Source: Emticicia sp031378345 (GTDB lineage: Bacteria > Bacteroidota > Bacteroidia > Cytophagales > Spirosomataceae). From it: a stretch of DNA of 64,000 nucleotides. The translations under genes were made by a program, and so were the position numbers. The notes below the pieces were generated by a model. The model was not told the origin of the DNA, ran no database searches, and saw nothing but the letters and a program-made list of their open reading frames with translations. Location: the NCBI GenBank assembly GCA_031378345.1, contig JANNDY010000105.1, positions 13,091 to 77,090 of the forward strand, written 5' to 3'. Below are positions 25,003 through 33,542 of this stretch, in pieces (within the stretch, counting starts at the first letter, position 1; each line of letters begins with the position of its first letter).

Positions 25003-25340
25003 CGAGATATGAGATTTGAGAAACGAGATGATTTTGGTAAAAAGTGCCGTCAGACAGCTTTTACTTCAAAAGTATATTCTTCCATAATCAAATTGGCGAG
25101 GAGCTTTTTGCAGGCATCGTCCACCAGACTTTCGGCGGCAGCTTGGTCGGCTGCTTCAATGGTCATGTTGATATGTTTGCCAATGCGACAATCACTAATT
25201 GCGTGAATATCAAGGTTTTTCAACCCTAACATTACAGCTTTTCCTTGTGGGTCAAGGATTTCCTTAATAGGCATTACATCAATCGAAGCGAGAAAAGTCA
25301 TTTTTTAAGATATGAGATATGAGATACGGGATTTGAGATT
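25003..25340. repeat. GAGATATGAGAT words on both sides of purS
   Basis: GAGATATGAGATTTGAGAAA starts near 25013 and GATATGAGATATGAGATACG near 25312. They flank the purS gene (25050-25301). The words are short and degenerate, so this is a low-complexity repeat rather than a defined element. Confidence 0.5.
25050..25301 (-). CDS. purS: Phosphoribosylformylglycinamidine synthase subunit PurS
   Basis: 83 residues. PurS bridges PurL and PurQ in the FGAM synthase complex of purine synthesis. The pattern of a first strand, KEILDPQGKAVMLGLKNL (the conserved D-P-Q-G-x-A segment) and a terminal EEYTFEV fits the family and its usual length of about 80. purL and purQ are not adjacent. It lies between GAGATATGAGAT repeats. 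Confidence 0.9.
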   Translation of the reverse strand: MTFLASIDVMPIKEILDPQGKAVMLGLKNLDIHAISDCRIGKHINMTIEAADQAAAESLVDDACKKLLANLIMEEYTFEVKAV

Positions 25341-25341
25341 T

Positions 25342-26085
25342 TTATTTTTCAATAAAATTATTCACAATCGACATAACAATATATAAAAATATTATGAGCG
25401 GAATGGCAACGAATTGCAATACCACCAGCAAAATTACGGAAAGAATTAGAAATATGTACTTGATTTTGTTATCATTCCACGAAAAACTTTTAAACTTCAA
25501 GGCAAACAAGGGAATTTCGGAGATAAGTAGATAGCTCATTATCAAAGTATAGCCTATCAAAAAGTATTGATTTTGAATAATAAAAGCATATTCAGGATTG
25601 AAATTTATTATCAAAGGAAAGGCAGCAACCACAAAGGCATTGGCAGGAGTTGGCACACCAATAAATGACTCTGACTGACGTGTATCAATATTGAATTTGG
25701 CTAAACGTAAACAAGAAAAAAGTGCTAAAATGAAGGAAATATAAGCTAAAAGTGGAAGTGGAGCTATGTGAGAAATAATATCTGACGGCACAAAAGTTGC
25801 TAAAAGGGAATCTTTATTGAGTGATTTTTGCATCAATTTTGCAATAATAAATGAAGGCAAAACTCCAAAAGTTACCATATCGGCAAGCGAATCGAGTTGT
25901 TTGCCAATTTCGGAATGTTGCTTTAATAATCGTGCTACAAAACCATCAAGAAAGTCGAGAATCCCTGCAATAAATATCAAATAAGAAGCAAAAAGCAAGT
26001 TTCCTTCAAAAACAAAAACAATTCCCAAGCACCCACAAAGTAGGTTTCCGAGAGTCATTATGTTGGGTATTGTAAATAATTTCAT
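25342..26085 (-). CDS. pssA: CDP-diacylglycerol-serine O-phosphatidyltransferase
   Basis: 247 residues, makes phosphatidylserine from CDP-diacylglycerol and serine in the inner membrane. The CDP-alcohol phosphotransferase signature DGFVARLLKQHSEIGKQLDSLAD (DG..AR..G...D...D) lies at about residues 48-70. About eight hydrophobic segments follow the family plan, ending with a hydrophobic tail and VNNFIEK. It is the gene upstream of purS, 40 bases away. Confidence 0.9.
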   Translation of the reverse strand: MKLFTIPNIMTLGNLLCGCLGIVFVFEGNLLFASYLIFIAGILDFLDGFVARLLKQHSEIGKQLDSLADMVTFGVLPSFIIAKLMQKSLNKDSLLATFVPSDIISHIAPLPLLAYISFILALFSCLRLAKFNIDTRQSESFIGVPTPANAFVVAAFPLIINFNPEYAFIIQNQYFLIGYTLIMSYLLISEIPLFALKFKSFSWNDNKIKYIFLILSVILLVVLQFVAIPLIIFLYIVMSIVNNFIEK

Positions 26086-26092
26086 GAAAATT

Positions 26093-26143
26093 CAATGAGT
26101 GAATGAGTGAAGCGGTACGCCGCCCGTTATGAATGAGTGAATA
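26093..26143. repeat. AATGAGTGAATGAGTGA repeat with a GGGCGGCGTnCCGC hairpin
   Basis: AATGAGTGAATGAGTGA, then GCGGTACGCCGCCCG (26112-26126), then GAATGAGTGAAT. The first word recurs, mostly in the opposite orientation, at 34851-34888, 35757-35810, 49608-49640 and 61636-61667. The GC hairpin resembles the one in the cyclo-ligase gene (4933-4995). Confidence 0.6.
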
Positions 26144-26196
26144 AACCTTGGATTTCAAGTATTTTCACAAATCACAACATTTATAATTGAAACTTA

Positions 26197-26835
26197 TCAA
26201 ATCAAAAAAGGATTTGTCTTACGCTCGTAACCAATGGTTGTTGGCTCGTTATGTCCTGCATAAACTGCGTAATCGTCGTCCAAAGTCATAAATTTTGTTT
26301 GAATACTATTTATCAAAGCTTCGTGGCTACAAAAAGGGAAATCTGTTCGTCCGATACTTCCTCTAAAAAGTACATCGCCACCAATAATAAATTTTTGAGC
26401 ATGATTTACAAAAGCCAAATGTCCGGGAGCATGACCGGGAACAAAAAGAATGTCAAGAACAGAATTTCCAAACTCAATTTTATTGTTTTCATCAATAAAT
26501 TCGTCGGCAACGACTGGTTCGTAACCTTTTATTCCCCACATTTTGCAACGGTTTTCGACATCTGCCAAAATCGGCATTTCGTTTTTGTGCATCAGCATTT
26601 TTACACCGTATTTTCGCTTCACAAACGCACTTCCAAAAACATGGTCGAGATGTGCATGAGTTTGTAGTAAATACTTGACTATCAGCCTATTATCTAAAAC
26701 AAAATCAGCTAATTCTTCTTTTTCATATTGAGCCAAACAACCCGGGTCAATGATAACGGCTTCGTGAGTTTCGTCCCACAAAATATAAGTATTTTCGGCA
26801 ATCGGAGAGAAAGTAAAGGAATGTATGTTTATCAT
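26197..26835 (-). CDS. MBL-fold metallo-hydrolase, glyoxalase II-like
   Basis: 212 residues from the ATG at 26835 (MINIHSFTFSPIAENTY); the frame extends to 26859 but that start adds only MPSHSLKS. Zinc motif THAHLDHVFG (H.H.DH), then GHAPGHL and GGDVLFRGSIGRTD complete the metallo-beta-lactamase fold. Family members include glyoxalase II and persulfide dioxygenases; the substrate cannot be decided. The methyltransferase gene is upstream on the same strand, 37 bases away. Confidence 0.85.
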   Translation of the reverse strand: MINIHSFTFSPIAENTYILWDETHEAVIIDPGCLAQYEKEELADFVLDNRLIVKYLLQTHAHLDHVFGSAFVKRKYGVKMLMHKNEMPILADVENRCKMWGIKGYEPVVADEFIDENNKIEFGNSVLDILFVPGHAPGHLAFVNHAQKFIIGGDVLFRGSIGRTDFPFCSHEALINSIQTKFMTLDDDYAVYAGHNEPTTIGYERKTNPFLI

Positions 26836-26872
26836 TGATTTTAAGCTATGGGAAGGCAATTTGTTTGTTTAA

Positions 26873-27562
26873 CTACAAAAGTAAGAAAATAGTAGGCTTT
26901 TTGTGCAAATCAGGCATAGATTTTCGCCATTCTTTGATGGGTAAAGTTTTGATAAACTCATCTTTGGCAGTTACGTTGCAAGCAATGCAAAGCAAAGTTT
27001 CTGGATTTAAGTTTTGCAAAATATCGTCTAACATTTGATTATTTCGGAAAGGCGTTTCCATAAAAATCTGTGTTTGGTGTTTCTTCTTAGCTGTTTGCTC
27101 CAAAGCTTGTAAAGCCTTGATTTTCAATGGTTTATCAATTGGAAGATAGCCATGAAATGTAAAACTTTGCCCATTAAAACCCGAAGCCATCAATGCCATC
27201 AAAATCGAACTCGGACCAACCAAAGGCACAACTTTATGCCCCAATTGATAAGCAAAACCAACGGCAACAGCACCGGGGTCGGCTATGCCAGGGCAACCTG
27301 CCTCGCTGATAATTCCTGCATCGGTTTTTAGATTTTTTAGTTGAGCAAGCGTTTGTTCGGGCGGCGTATCTTTGTTTAGTTCAAAAAAAGTAATTTTGTC
27401 AATTACTTTATTGAGCTTCAAACTACTAATAAATCGTCGTGCGGTGCGGAGTTCTTCCACAAAAAACACATTCAGTTCGCTTACTACTTCCTTGATTTGA
27501 GGAGGCAGTACGCTTTCTTGTGTGTCGGGGGCGAGAATGGTTGGTATTAGGAAAAGGGTCAT
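26873..27562 (-). CDS. RsmI-like SAM-dependent methyltransferase
   Basis: 229 residues of the tetrapyrrole (TP) methylase fold. SEAGCPGIADPGAVAVGFAY with VVPLVGPSSILMALMASGFN and FTFHGYLP are the RsmI-type motifs. RsmI proper methylates 16S C1402; this protein is shorter (RsmI is usually about 280 residues) and is more likely the Bacteroidota paralogue of unknown target. Same strand as and 37 bases before the MBL hydrolase. Confidence 0.75.
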   Translation of the reverse strand: MTLFLIPTILAPDTQESVLPPQIKEVVSELNVFFVEELRTARRFISSLKLNKVIDKITFFELNKDTPPEQTLAQLKNLKTDAGIISEAGCPGIADPGAVAVGFAYQLGHKVVPLVGPSSILMALMASGFNGQSFTFHGYLPIDKPLKIKALQALEQTAKKKHQTQIFMETPFRNNQMLDDILQNLNPETLLCIACNVTAKDEFIKTLPIKEWRKSMPDLHKKPTIFLLL

Positions 27563-27703
27563 ATTTTGCTTAATTCAATTCTGGAACAGGTTGTTCCGTT
27601 TTTATGGCTTGATTATTTGTAATTTTTTAAATACTCATTTTGTCAAAATCGTGCTACAATATTATGTAATTTTGCATGAAATTACTAAATCGTTATCAAT
27701 ATA

Positions 27704-28735
27704 ATGTCAGGAATAAAACTTACGCAGTATAGTCATGGTTCGGGTTGTGGATGTAAGATTTCGCCCAAGGTTTTAGACCAAATTCTTCATACAAATGTGC
27801 TACAAGGGGCTTTTCCAAGACTTTTGGTAGGAAATAAAGACAAAGACGATGCCGCAGTTTTTGATTTAGGTAATGGCGAAGCAATCATCAGCACGACGGA
27901 TTTTTTCATGCCAATCGTTGATGATGCCTTTGATTTTGGACGAATTGCATCAACCAATGCCCTCAGCGATATTTATGCCATGGGTGGCGAGCCGATGATG
28001 GCAATTGCCATTTTGGGTTGGCCCGTTGATACTATTCCTGCCGAAATTGCACAACAAGTTTTGGACGGAAGTCGTGCCACTTGTGCCGCTGCAAATATCC
28101 CTTTGGCTGGTGGGCATAGTATTGATTCTCCCGAGCCATTTTTTGGTTTGGCTGTTACTGGAAAAGTCAAAATTGAGCATCTAAAACAAAACTCAACTGC
28201 TACCGAAGGTTGCCTTTTATATCTTACAAAACCCCTTGGCGTAGGACTTTTGGCTACTGCTCAAAAGATGGGTATTTCAAACCCTGAATATTTACAAGTG
28301 GCTGTTAATCAGATGGTTACGTTGAATAAAGTTGGTGCAGATTTAGGAAAAATGCCCGAAGTAAAAGCCATGACCGACGTAACAGGTTTTGGACTTTTGG
28401 GGCATTTAATAGAAATGTGTGAAGGTAGCGACCTAAGTGCCGAAATTGACTACGAAAAAGTACCAAAAATGCCCGAAGCCAACGATTATTTATACCCATT
28501 TTGTGCTCCAAAAGGCTGCAATACCAACTGGGAAAGTTACGGTCATAAAGTTTCGACCATTACAGATATGCAAAGGATTCTTCTTGCCGACCCTCAAACA
28601 AGTGGCGGACTTTTGATAGCCGTAGAACCAGCTGGAAAAGAGGCATTAGAAGCAATTTTAGCAAAAAACAATATCGTTGCCGAGCCTTTTGGCAAGATGA
28701 TTTTGAAGGAAGAAAAGGCGATTTTGGTGAAATAA
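27704..28735 (+). CDS. selD: Selenide, water dikinase
   Basis: 343 residues, makes selenophosphate from selenide and ATP. The start MSGIKLTQYSHGSGCGCKIS aligns with E. coli SelD: C15, C17 and K18 match its C17, C19 and K20. Further motifs are DDAAVFDLG, TTDFFMPIVDDAFDFGRIA, NALSDIYAMGG and DPQTSGG. The residue that can be selenocysteine in some SelD proteins is Cys here. No selA, selB, selC or selU is in the window. It converges with the hydrolase gene at 28807. Confidence 0.95.
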   Translation: MSGIKLTQYSHGSGCGCKISPKVLDQILHTNVLQGAFPRLLVGNKDKDDAAVFDLGNGEAIISTTDFFMPIVDDAFDFGRIASTNALSDIYAMGGEPMMAIAILGWPVDTIPAEIAQQVLDGSRATCAAANIPLAGGHSIDSPEPFFGLAVTGKVKIEHLKQNSTATEGCLLYLTKPLGVGLLATAQKMGISNPEYLQVAVNQMVTLNKVGADLGKMPEVKAMTDVTGFGLLGHLIEMCEGSDLSAEIDYEKVPKMPEANDYLYPFCAPKGCNTNWESYGHKVSTITDMQRILLADPQTSGGLLIAVEPAGKEALEAILAKNNIVAEPFGKMILKEEKAILVK

Positions 28736-28750
28736 AAGTAATTGAAAATC

Positions 28751-28797
28751 AAGGAAGGCTTCGCCGGGCGACGTTCGCTCAAAACGAAGCCTTCCTT
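28751..28797. terminator. Bidirectional hairpin between convergent selD and hydrolase genes
   Basis: AAGGAAGGCTTCG and CGAAGCCTTCCTT form a 13-bp perfect stem. The 21-base loop contains CGGGCGACGTTCGC, similar to the dispersed GGGCGGCGTnCCGC core. It can stop both transcripts, although the T tail is weak. Confidence 0.65.
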
Positions 28798-28806
28798 ATG
28801 AATGCC

Positions 28807-30624
28807 TCACTTCATCACAGGCAATTCGATATAAGTTGCCATGTTTGGCGAACAGTAAATTTTATGTTCGGCTTTGATAAAATCTGAGTCTTTGGCTTCA
28901 AAAATATTTGGCACAAATTTCTGTGGATTTCGGTCAATTACAGGAAACCATGTACTTTGCACTTGTATAATGAAGCGATGTCCTTTCTTGAAAACATGGT
29001 TAATATCGTGCAAATCTATCGTAAATTCTTCTGGTTTGTTGGGAGTTAAAGGCGTAGGATTTGTAAAACTTTTACGAAAACGCCCTCTAAAAACCTCCAT
29101 CGCCACAGGAAGTTGAAAGCCACTCATTTCAAGGTTTTTCTTGTCAAAAGCTGGGTATTCGTCTATCAATTTCACTACCCAATCGGCATCTGTGCCTGTG
29201 GTACTTGCCATTAAATGAGCAATAATTTTGCCCGTAACCGTCAAATCTTCGGTGAGCGAATCACCCCTAAAACTTATCACGTCGGGTCGAGAAGTTACAA
29301 AGCGTTGGTCGTCGGTGTGCCAACTATTCCAACGACTTCCTTCTCCATAAGTCATTTCGATAGGTTGTGTGCGGTACGGAACTGGCTTTGCGGGGTCGCT
29401 TGTATAGCTCACAGAGCCATTTTTGCTTGGTTTTGTGAACGAACAAGTATTATCTGCCGACGCATACAATTTTTGAATCGTTGCTTCTTTGGGAGGCCAA
29501 GTTTGATAGCTTTTCCATTGATTGCTGCCTGTTTGAAAACAATTTGCTTCATCGAATTTTCCATCACCGATGCCTTTTAGCCAAAAATCAAACCATTTTT
29601 TTTGTAAAACCTGAAACCATGCCGCCGTATTGCTTTCAAAATTAATTTTGCCCAAACTTTCGGCATTATCTCTCGACCACTGCCCGTGATTCCAAGGGCC
29701 TAAACAAAGGAAATTTTGATTCGATTTGTCTTTTTTCTCCATGTGGCTATACATCAATTGCGGCCCCATCAAATCTTCTTGGTCGAAATATCCGCCTACG
29801 TGCAGCATTGGCACTTGGGCTTCGCTTACGTAATCGAGAGTAGAGTTTTTTTGCCAAAACTGGTCATAATTTGGGTGTTTCGTAAAATTTTTCCAAGTCG
29901 GAATTTGCCCCTTAAAATATTTCTCATTGACGTTTTTCAAAGAACCTAATTTCAAATACCAATCGTATAAATCATATTGCGGAAAAGGAAATGTACTGCC
30001 TGATTTGTCATGTTCTACCTCATAAGTATATTCCATGCCATAACTGAGGCGAAAAGCCCCATTATGGTGAAAATCATCACCCAAAAACAAATCACTCATG
30101 CAGGCTTGTTCAGAAGATGCTTTCAAGGCAGGGTGAGGGTCAACAGCTCCAACCAAAGCTAACCAACCGGGGTACGAAATGCCCAACAAACCAACTTTTC
30201 CATTATTTGGAATGTTTTTTATGAGCCAATCTATCGAGTCAAAAGTGTCAGTGCTTTCATCAACATTCTTAGCGTTTTGGGCATGAATAAGCGGACTATG
30301 AATTTCCATTTTTCCTTCACTTTTAAACTTTCCTCTACAATCTTGAATAATAAAAATATAGCCGTCTTGTGCCATATTTGCTATGTATGACCATTTTTTG
30401 ATGTCAAAATCATCGCCTCGCTCGGCACTGTATGGCGTACGAATCATCAAAATTGGCAATGTATTTCCTGCATTTTTTGGAGTAAAAATTGTCGTAAATA
30501 ATTTCACACCATCACGCATCTGAATCATGGAAGTTGTTTTGTCATAAGCTGTAATTTCTGTTTGTGAAAAAATAGAAAAACTGCAAATAAGTATTAAAAA
30601 CAAGGAGAAAAAGTGTTTTTTCAT
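28807..30624 (-). CDS. Secreted CocE/NonD-family hydrolase
   Basis: 605 residues with signal peptide MKKHFFSLFLILICSFSIFSQ. The S15/CocE alpha/beta hydrolase domain has LLGISYPGW with the nucleophile serine, and the C-terminal jelly-roll domain includes FTIDLHDINHVFKKGHRFIIQVQSTWFPVIDRNPQK, characteristic of CocE-type acyl hydrolases and X-Pro dipeptidyl peptidases. Likely periplasmic esterase or peptidase; the substrate is unknown. It stands alone. Confidence 0.85.
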   Translation of the reverse strand: MKKHFFSLFLILICSFSIFSQTEITAYDKTTSMIQMRDGVKLFTTIFTPKNAGNTLPILMIRTPYSAERGDDFDIKKWSYIANMAQDGYIFIIQDCRGKFKSEGKMEIHSPLIHAQNAKNVDESTDTFDSIDWLIKNIPNNGKVGLLGISYPGWLALVGAVDPHPALKASSEQACMSDLFLGDDFHHNGAFRLSYGMEYTYEVEHDKSGSTFPFPQYDLYDWYLKLGSLKNVNEKYFKGQIPTWKNFTKHPNYDQFWQKNSTLDYVSEAQVPMLHVGGYFDQEDLMGPQLMYSHMEKKDKSNQNFLCLGPWNHGQWSRDNAESLGKINFESNTAAWFQVLQKKWFDFWLKGIGDGKFDEANCFQTGSNQWKSYQTWPPKEATIQKLYASADNTCSFTKPSKNGSVSYTSDPAKPVPYRTQPIEMTYGEGSRWNSWHTDDQRFVTSRPDVISFRGDSLTEDLTVTGKIIAHLMASTTGTDADWVVKLIDEYPAFDKKNLEMSGFQLPVAMEVFRGRFRKSFTNPTPLTPNKPEEFTIDLHDINHVFKKGHRFIIQVQSTWFPVIDRNPQKFVPNIFEAKDSDFIKAEHKIYCSPNMATYIELPVMK

Positions 30625-30706
30625 GGGTTTGTTGAGTAATTTATTTGGAAAATTTTATAAATATAATCATCATTTTCAATTTGAAAAATAGTTTTTTTGA
30701 AAAACT

Positions 30707-31645
30707 TCAAATCTCCACCACAAACTTTTTACCCTCATTTTGCGGAATAAAAGCCTCAACCCCAGCCTTGATTTCGGTTGCCAACACTTCCAATAATTTA
30801 GTTTTTACAAAATGCCTGTATGTTACCAAACTTATTTCTCGTACAGGCACAGGAGCTTTAAATTCCCGAATTTGTTTCTTTTGTTTTTCGCTAAAATTAA
30901 TAACTGCCAACTCAGGCACGACCGTTATTCCTTTGTTCATTTCTACGATTTTCAAAAGTGATTCTATGCTTCCTGCTTCATATTCGAGATTTCCAAAGTC
31001 AGTGTTTTTCTTGCGAAGTTCGCACAAATTCATCATTTGTGAGCGTAAACAATGTCCTTCTTCCAAAAGCCAAAGACGATTTACGTCAATTTCTTCGGGC
31101 AAAATAAACTTCTTTTTGAGCGTTTTTTCCTCATTTGATACAAAAACCATTAGTTTTTCATAAAAAAGAGGATATTCTTTGATTCCTTCAACATGTATTG
31201 GTGTTGCCAAAATGCCAACATCGAGTAAATCTTTTTCTAATTGCTCCGTAATTTGGCTGGTATTTAGCTCACTGATTTTTACTTTGAGTTGAGGATTGTT
31301 TTTTAGTAAATTATACAAAAACAAAGGCAATAAATATGGTGCAAGCGTAGGAATAATGCCAATTCTGATTTGTCCTTTTACTTCCAACTTTGTGTCGTGG
31401 GCAAGTTGTTTCAAGTAAGAGGTTTCTTTCAAAATAACTTTGGCTTGTGTAATAATTCCTTTGCCAGTTTCGGTCGGAACAACGGGCTGTTTGCTTCGGT
31501 CGAAAATAATTATTTCGAGTTCTTCTTCCAATTTTTTAATCATCATGCTCAACGTGGCTTGTGTAATACAACAGTCATTGGCAGCCCTCAAAAAATGACG
31601 ATGTTTATCAACCGCTACGATGTACTCTAATTGCTGGAGGTTCAT
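30707..31645 (-). CDS. oxyR: LysR-type peroxide regulator OxyR
   Basis: 312 residues. N-terminal LysR helix-turn-helix (MNLQQLEYIVAVDKHRHFLR, ITQATLSMMIKKLEEEL). The sensing loop LLEEGHCLRSQMMNLCEL holds two cysteines nine residues apart, which by count are C199 and C208, the same numbers as the peroxide-sensing pair of E. coli OxyR. Probably activates catalase and peroxidase genes; no such target is adjacent. A -7 box lies upstream at 31669. Confidence 0.9.
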   Translation of the reverse strand: MNLQQLEYIVAVDKHRHFLRAANDCCITQATLSMMIKKLEEELEIIIFDRSKQPVVPTETGKGIITQAKVILKETSYLKQLAHDTKLEVKGQIRIGIIPTLAPYLLPLFLYNLLKNNPQLKVKISELNTSQITEQLEKDLLDVGILATPIHVEGIKEYPLFYEKLMVFVSNEEKTLKKKFILPEEIDVNRLWLLEEGHCLRSQMMNLCELRKKNTDFGNLEYEAGSIESLLKIVEMNKGITVVPELAVINFSEKQKKQIREFKAPVPVREISLVTYRHFVKTKLLEVLATEIKAGVEAFIPQNEGKKFVVEI

Positions 31646-31668
31646 TTTTTTGTTAGATATTATCTATG

Positions 31669-31676
31669 CAAAAATA
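31669..31676 (-). promoter_or_regulatory. Candidate -7 box for oxyR
   Basis: The minus strand reads TATTTTTG, matching TAnnTTTG, 24 bases before the oxyR ATG. Confidence 0.45.
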
Positions 31677-31778
31677 TGAAATATCAGTTTACTTTAACAA
31701 GTAATGTGTGGAGCATTTATTGAAAATATTAAAATCATAAGCTAATCTAATCTAAAAAAAATAGCCAATTTTACTACA

Positions 31779-31815
31779 AAAAAAGGACATCTGTTGGCTA
31801 ACAGATGTCCTTTTT
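31779..31815 (-). terminator. Strong terminator after the subtilase gene
   Basis: AAAAAGGACATCTGTT and AACAGATGTCCTTTTT form a 16-bp perfect stem around GGCT, with A and T tails. It lies about 30 bases after the minus-strand peptidase stop. Confidence 0.85.
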
Positions 31816-31844
31816 AAAATTATAAAACATTGATTATAAGGTAT

Positions 31845-33428
31845 TTACTTCATTTCTATTGCCATTTTGATAGCATTATAAGCATTTACGATGCCGCCAG
31901 TTACTGACAAATCTTCAAATTTCACAATCTCTTCTGTACCCGGTTTTTTAACTCTTAATTCTGGTACACGCACCGAAGACTCCAAAATAATCTTCTTGAT
32001 TTGGGCAGCCGTTAAGTTAGGAAAATAAGATTTTAATAAAGCCGCAACGCCAGTAGTTGCAGGGGCGGCCATACTTGTCCCACTTTTTTCTTCATATTTT
32101 GAACCCGGAACTGTCGAATAAATATCAACGCCTGGAGCAAAAACATCAACGTTTTTCTTGCCATAATTACTAAAAGTTGCTACTGCATCAGCACCACTTT
32201 TCCAAGATAAAGCACCGACTGAAATCCAATTTTCCGCAATTCCGCCACCGTCATAAGTATCATTTGGATATTGGGGGTCGGTGTCCATATCGCTATTATC
32301 ATTTCCTGCGGCAGCAATCAATAATACGCCTTTCGATTGAGCATATTTTACAGCTTCATCTACCCATTTTTTTTCTGGAGAATATTTTTTTCCAAAACTC
32401 ATATTTACAATTTCAGCACCGTTATCTGCTGCATAACGAATGGCATTTGCCACATCTTTATCTCGCTCGTCGCCATCAGGCACTGTACGCACAACCATAA
32501 TTTTTACATCATTACAAACGCCCATAATGCCCAAAGGATTGCTACGATTTGCACCAACAATCCCTGCTACGTGCGAGCCGTGCATAGCATCAGGACCAGT
32601 TACCTCGTTATTTCCATAGTCGCCATATTCGAGTTTTTTTGGATTATCTCCAACTACCGTACGGGCATTAAAATCGAGATTATAATTATATTTTTGCTCA
32701 TTTTCATAATGCTCATAAGCCTCTTTGATGTCGGCACCTGTAGCACCTAATTCATAAAATTTTTCAAAAGTTTTCTTTGCAGCTCTTACTTTTCTGTCCG
32801 CTTGGCTTTCATCAATGCCAACAATTGCATCTTTTGTCAGCGTTTCGGTTTTCAAATATTCTTTCAAAAGTTTCTCCGACTCAAGATAATTTGTATATAA
32901 TTGCTTGTAAAAAGGGGCATACTGCTCACTTTCTGCCTTTTTTTCGTCAAATTCTTTTTGTAAAGCTTGTAATAAATCGTAATCAACTTTGTTTTTACGA
33001 ATCATTTTTTTGGAAGGTTTTTCGCCAAACTTATCTTTCAGGATTTTCAAAAGACGAGTCATTTCCAATTGCTCGTGGTTCACATCTGTGCCATCTTTTC
33101 CACCAATAAAATCCCAACCGTTGATGTCGTCAATGAAGCCATTTTTATCATCATCTTTGCCGTTGCCAGCTATTTCTTTGGTGTTTGTCCAAAGACGGTC
33201 TTTCAAATCTTCGTGATTTACGTCAGTGCCGCCATCTATTACAGCAACGATGACGGGTTTTGATTTTTTGTCTTTCAAAAGTTCGTTATAAGCACGCTCA
33301 ACGCTCATGCCACGCACACCATCTTTTTCATAATCGAGGTTATACCAATTGATTTTCGTTTTTAATTCTTGTGCAGATGTTTGAAGAAAAAAGAAGGAAA
33401 TTAAAATTGCAAAAAGTGTTTTTTTCAT
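31845..33428 (-). CDS. Secreted S8-family (subtilisin-like) peptidase
   Basis: 527 residues with signal peptide ending TSAQ. The catalytic triad is D65 (VIDGGTDVNHEDL), H286 (HGSHVAGIVG) and S452 (GTSMAAPATTG). Between D and H lies an unusually long segment of about 160 residues, largely charged and helical (KAESEQYAPFYKQLYTNYLE), where plain subtilisins have about 30. The C-terminus ends shortly after the catalytic domain, without a type IX sorting domain. Possible periplasmic or outer-membrane quality control protease. Confidence 0.85.
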   Translation of the reverse strand: MKKTLFAILISFFFLQTSAQELKTKINWYNLDYEKDGVRGMSVERAYNELLKDKKSKPVIVAVIDGGTDVNHEDLKDRLWTNTKEIAGNGKDDDKNGFIDDINGWDFIGGKDGTDVNHEQLEMTRLLKILKDKFGEKPSKKMIRKNKVDYDLLQALQKEFDEKKAESEQYAPFYKQLYTNYLESEKLLKEYLKTETLTKDAIVGIDESQADRKVRAAKKTFEKFYELGATGADIKEAYEHYENEQKYNYNLDFNARTVVGDNPKKLEYGDYGNNEVTGPDAMHGSHVAGIVGANRSNPLGIMGVCNDVKIMVVRTVPDGDERDKDVANAIRYAADNGAEIVNMSFGKKYSPEKKWVDEAVKYAQSKGVLLIAAAGNDNSDMDTDPQYPNDTYDGGGIAENWISVGALSWKSGADAVATFSNYGKKNVDVFAPGVDIYSTVPGSKYEEKSGTSMAAPATTGVAALLKSYFPNLTAAQIKKIILESSVRVPELRVKKPGTEEIVKFEDLSVTGGIVNAYNAIKMAIEMK

Positions 33429-33542
33429 TGTAAAAATATTAGATTTTTAAGAAATAAGTAAAGCATATTTACTCTTGAAATGTTAATTAAACTGCGAAGT
33501 AAACGAATTTGTTTGACATTTATTTAACCCATTATGTGGTAT

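Noticed and set aside
27704..28735. Selenocysteine in SelD
   Set aside because: The residue is encoded as Cys and there is no in-frame TGA.
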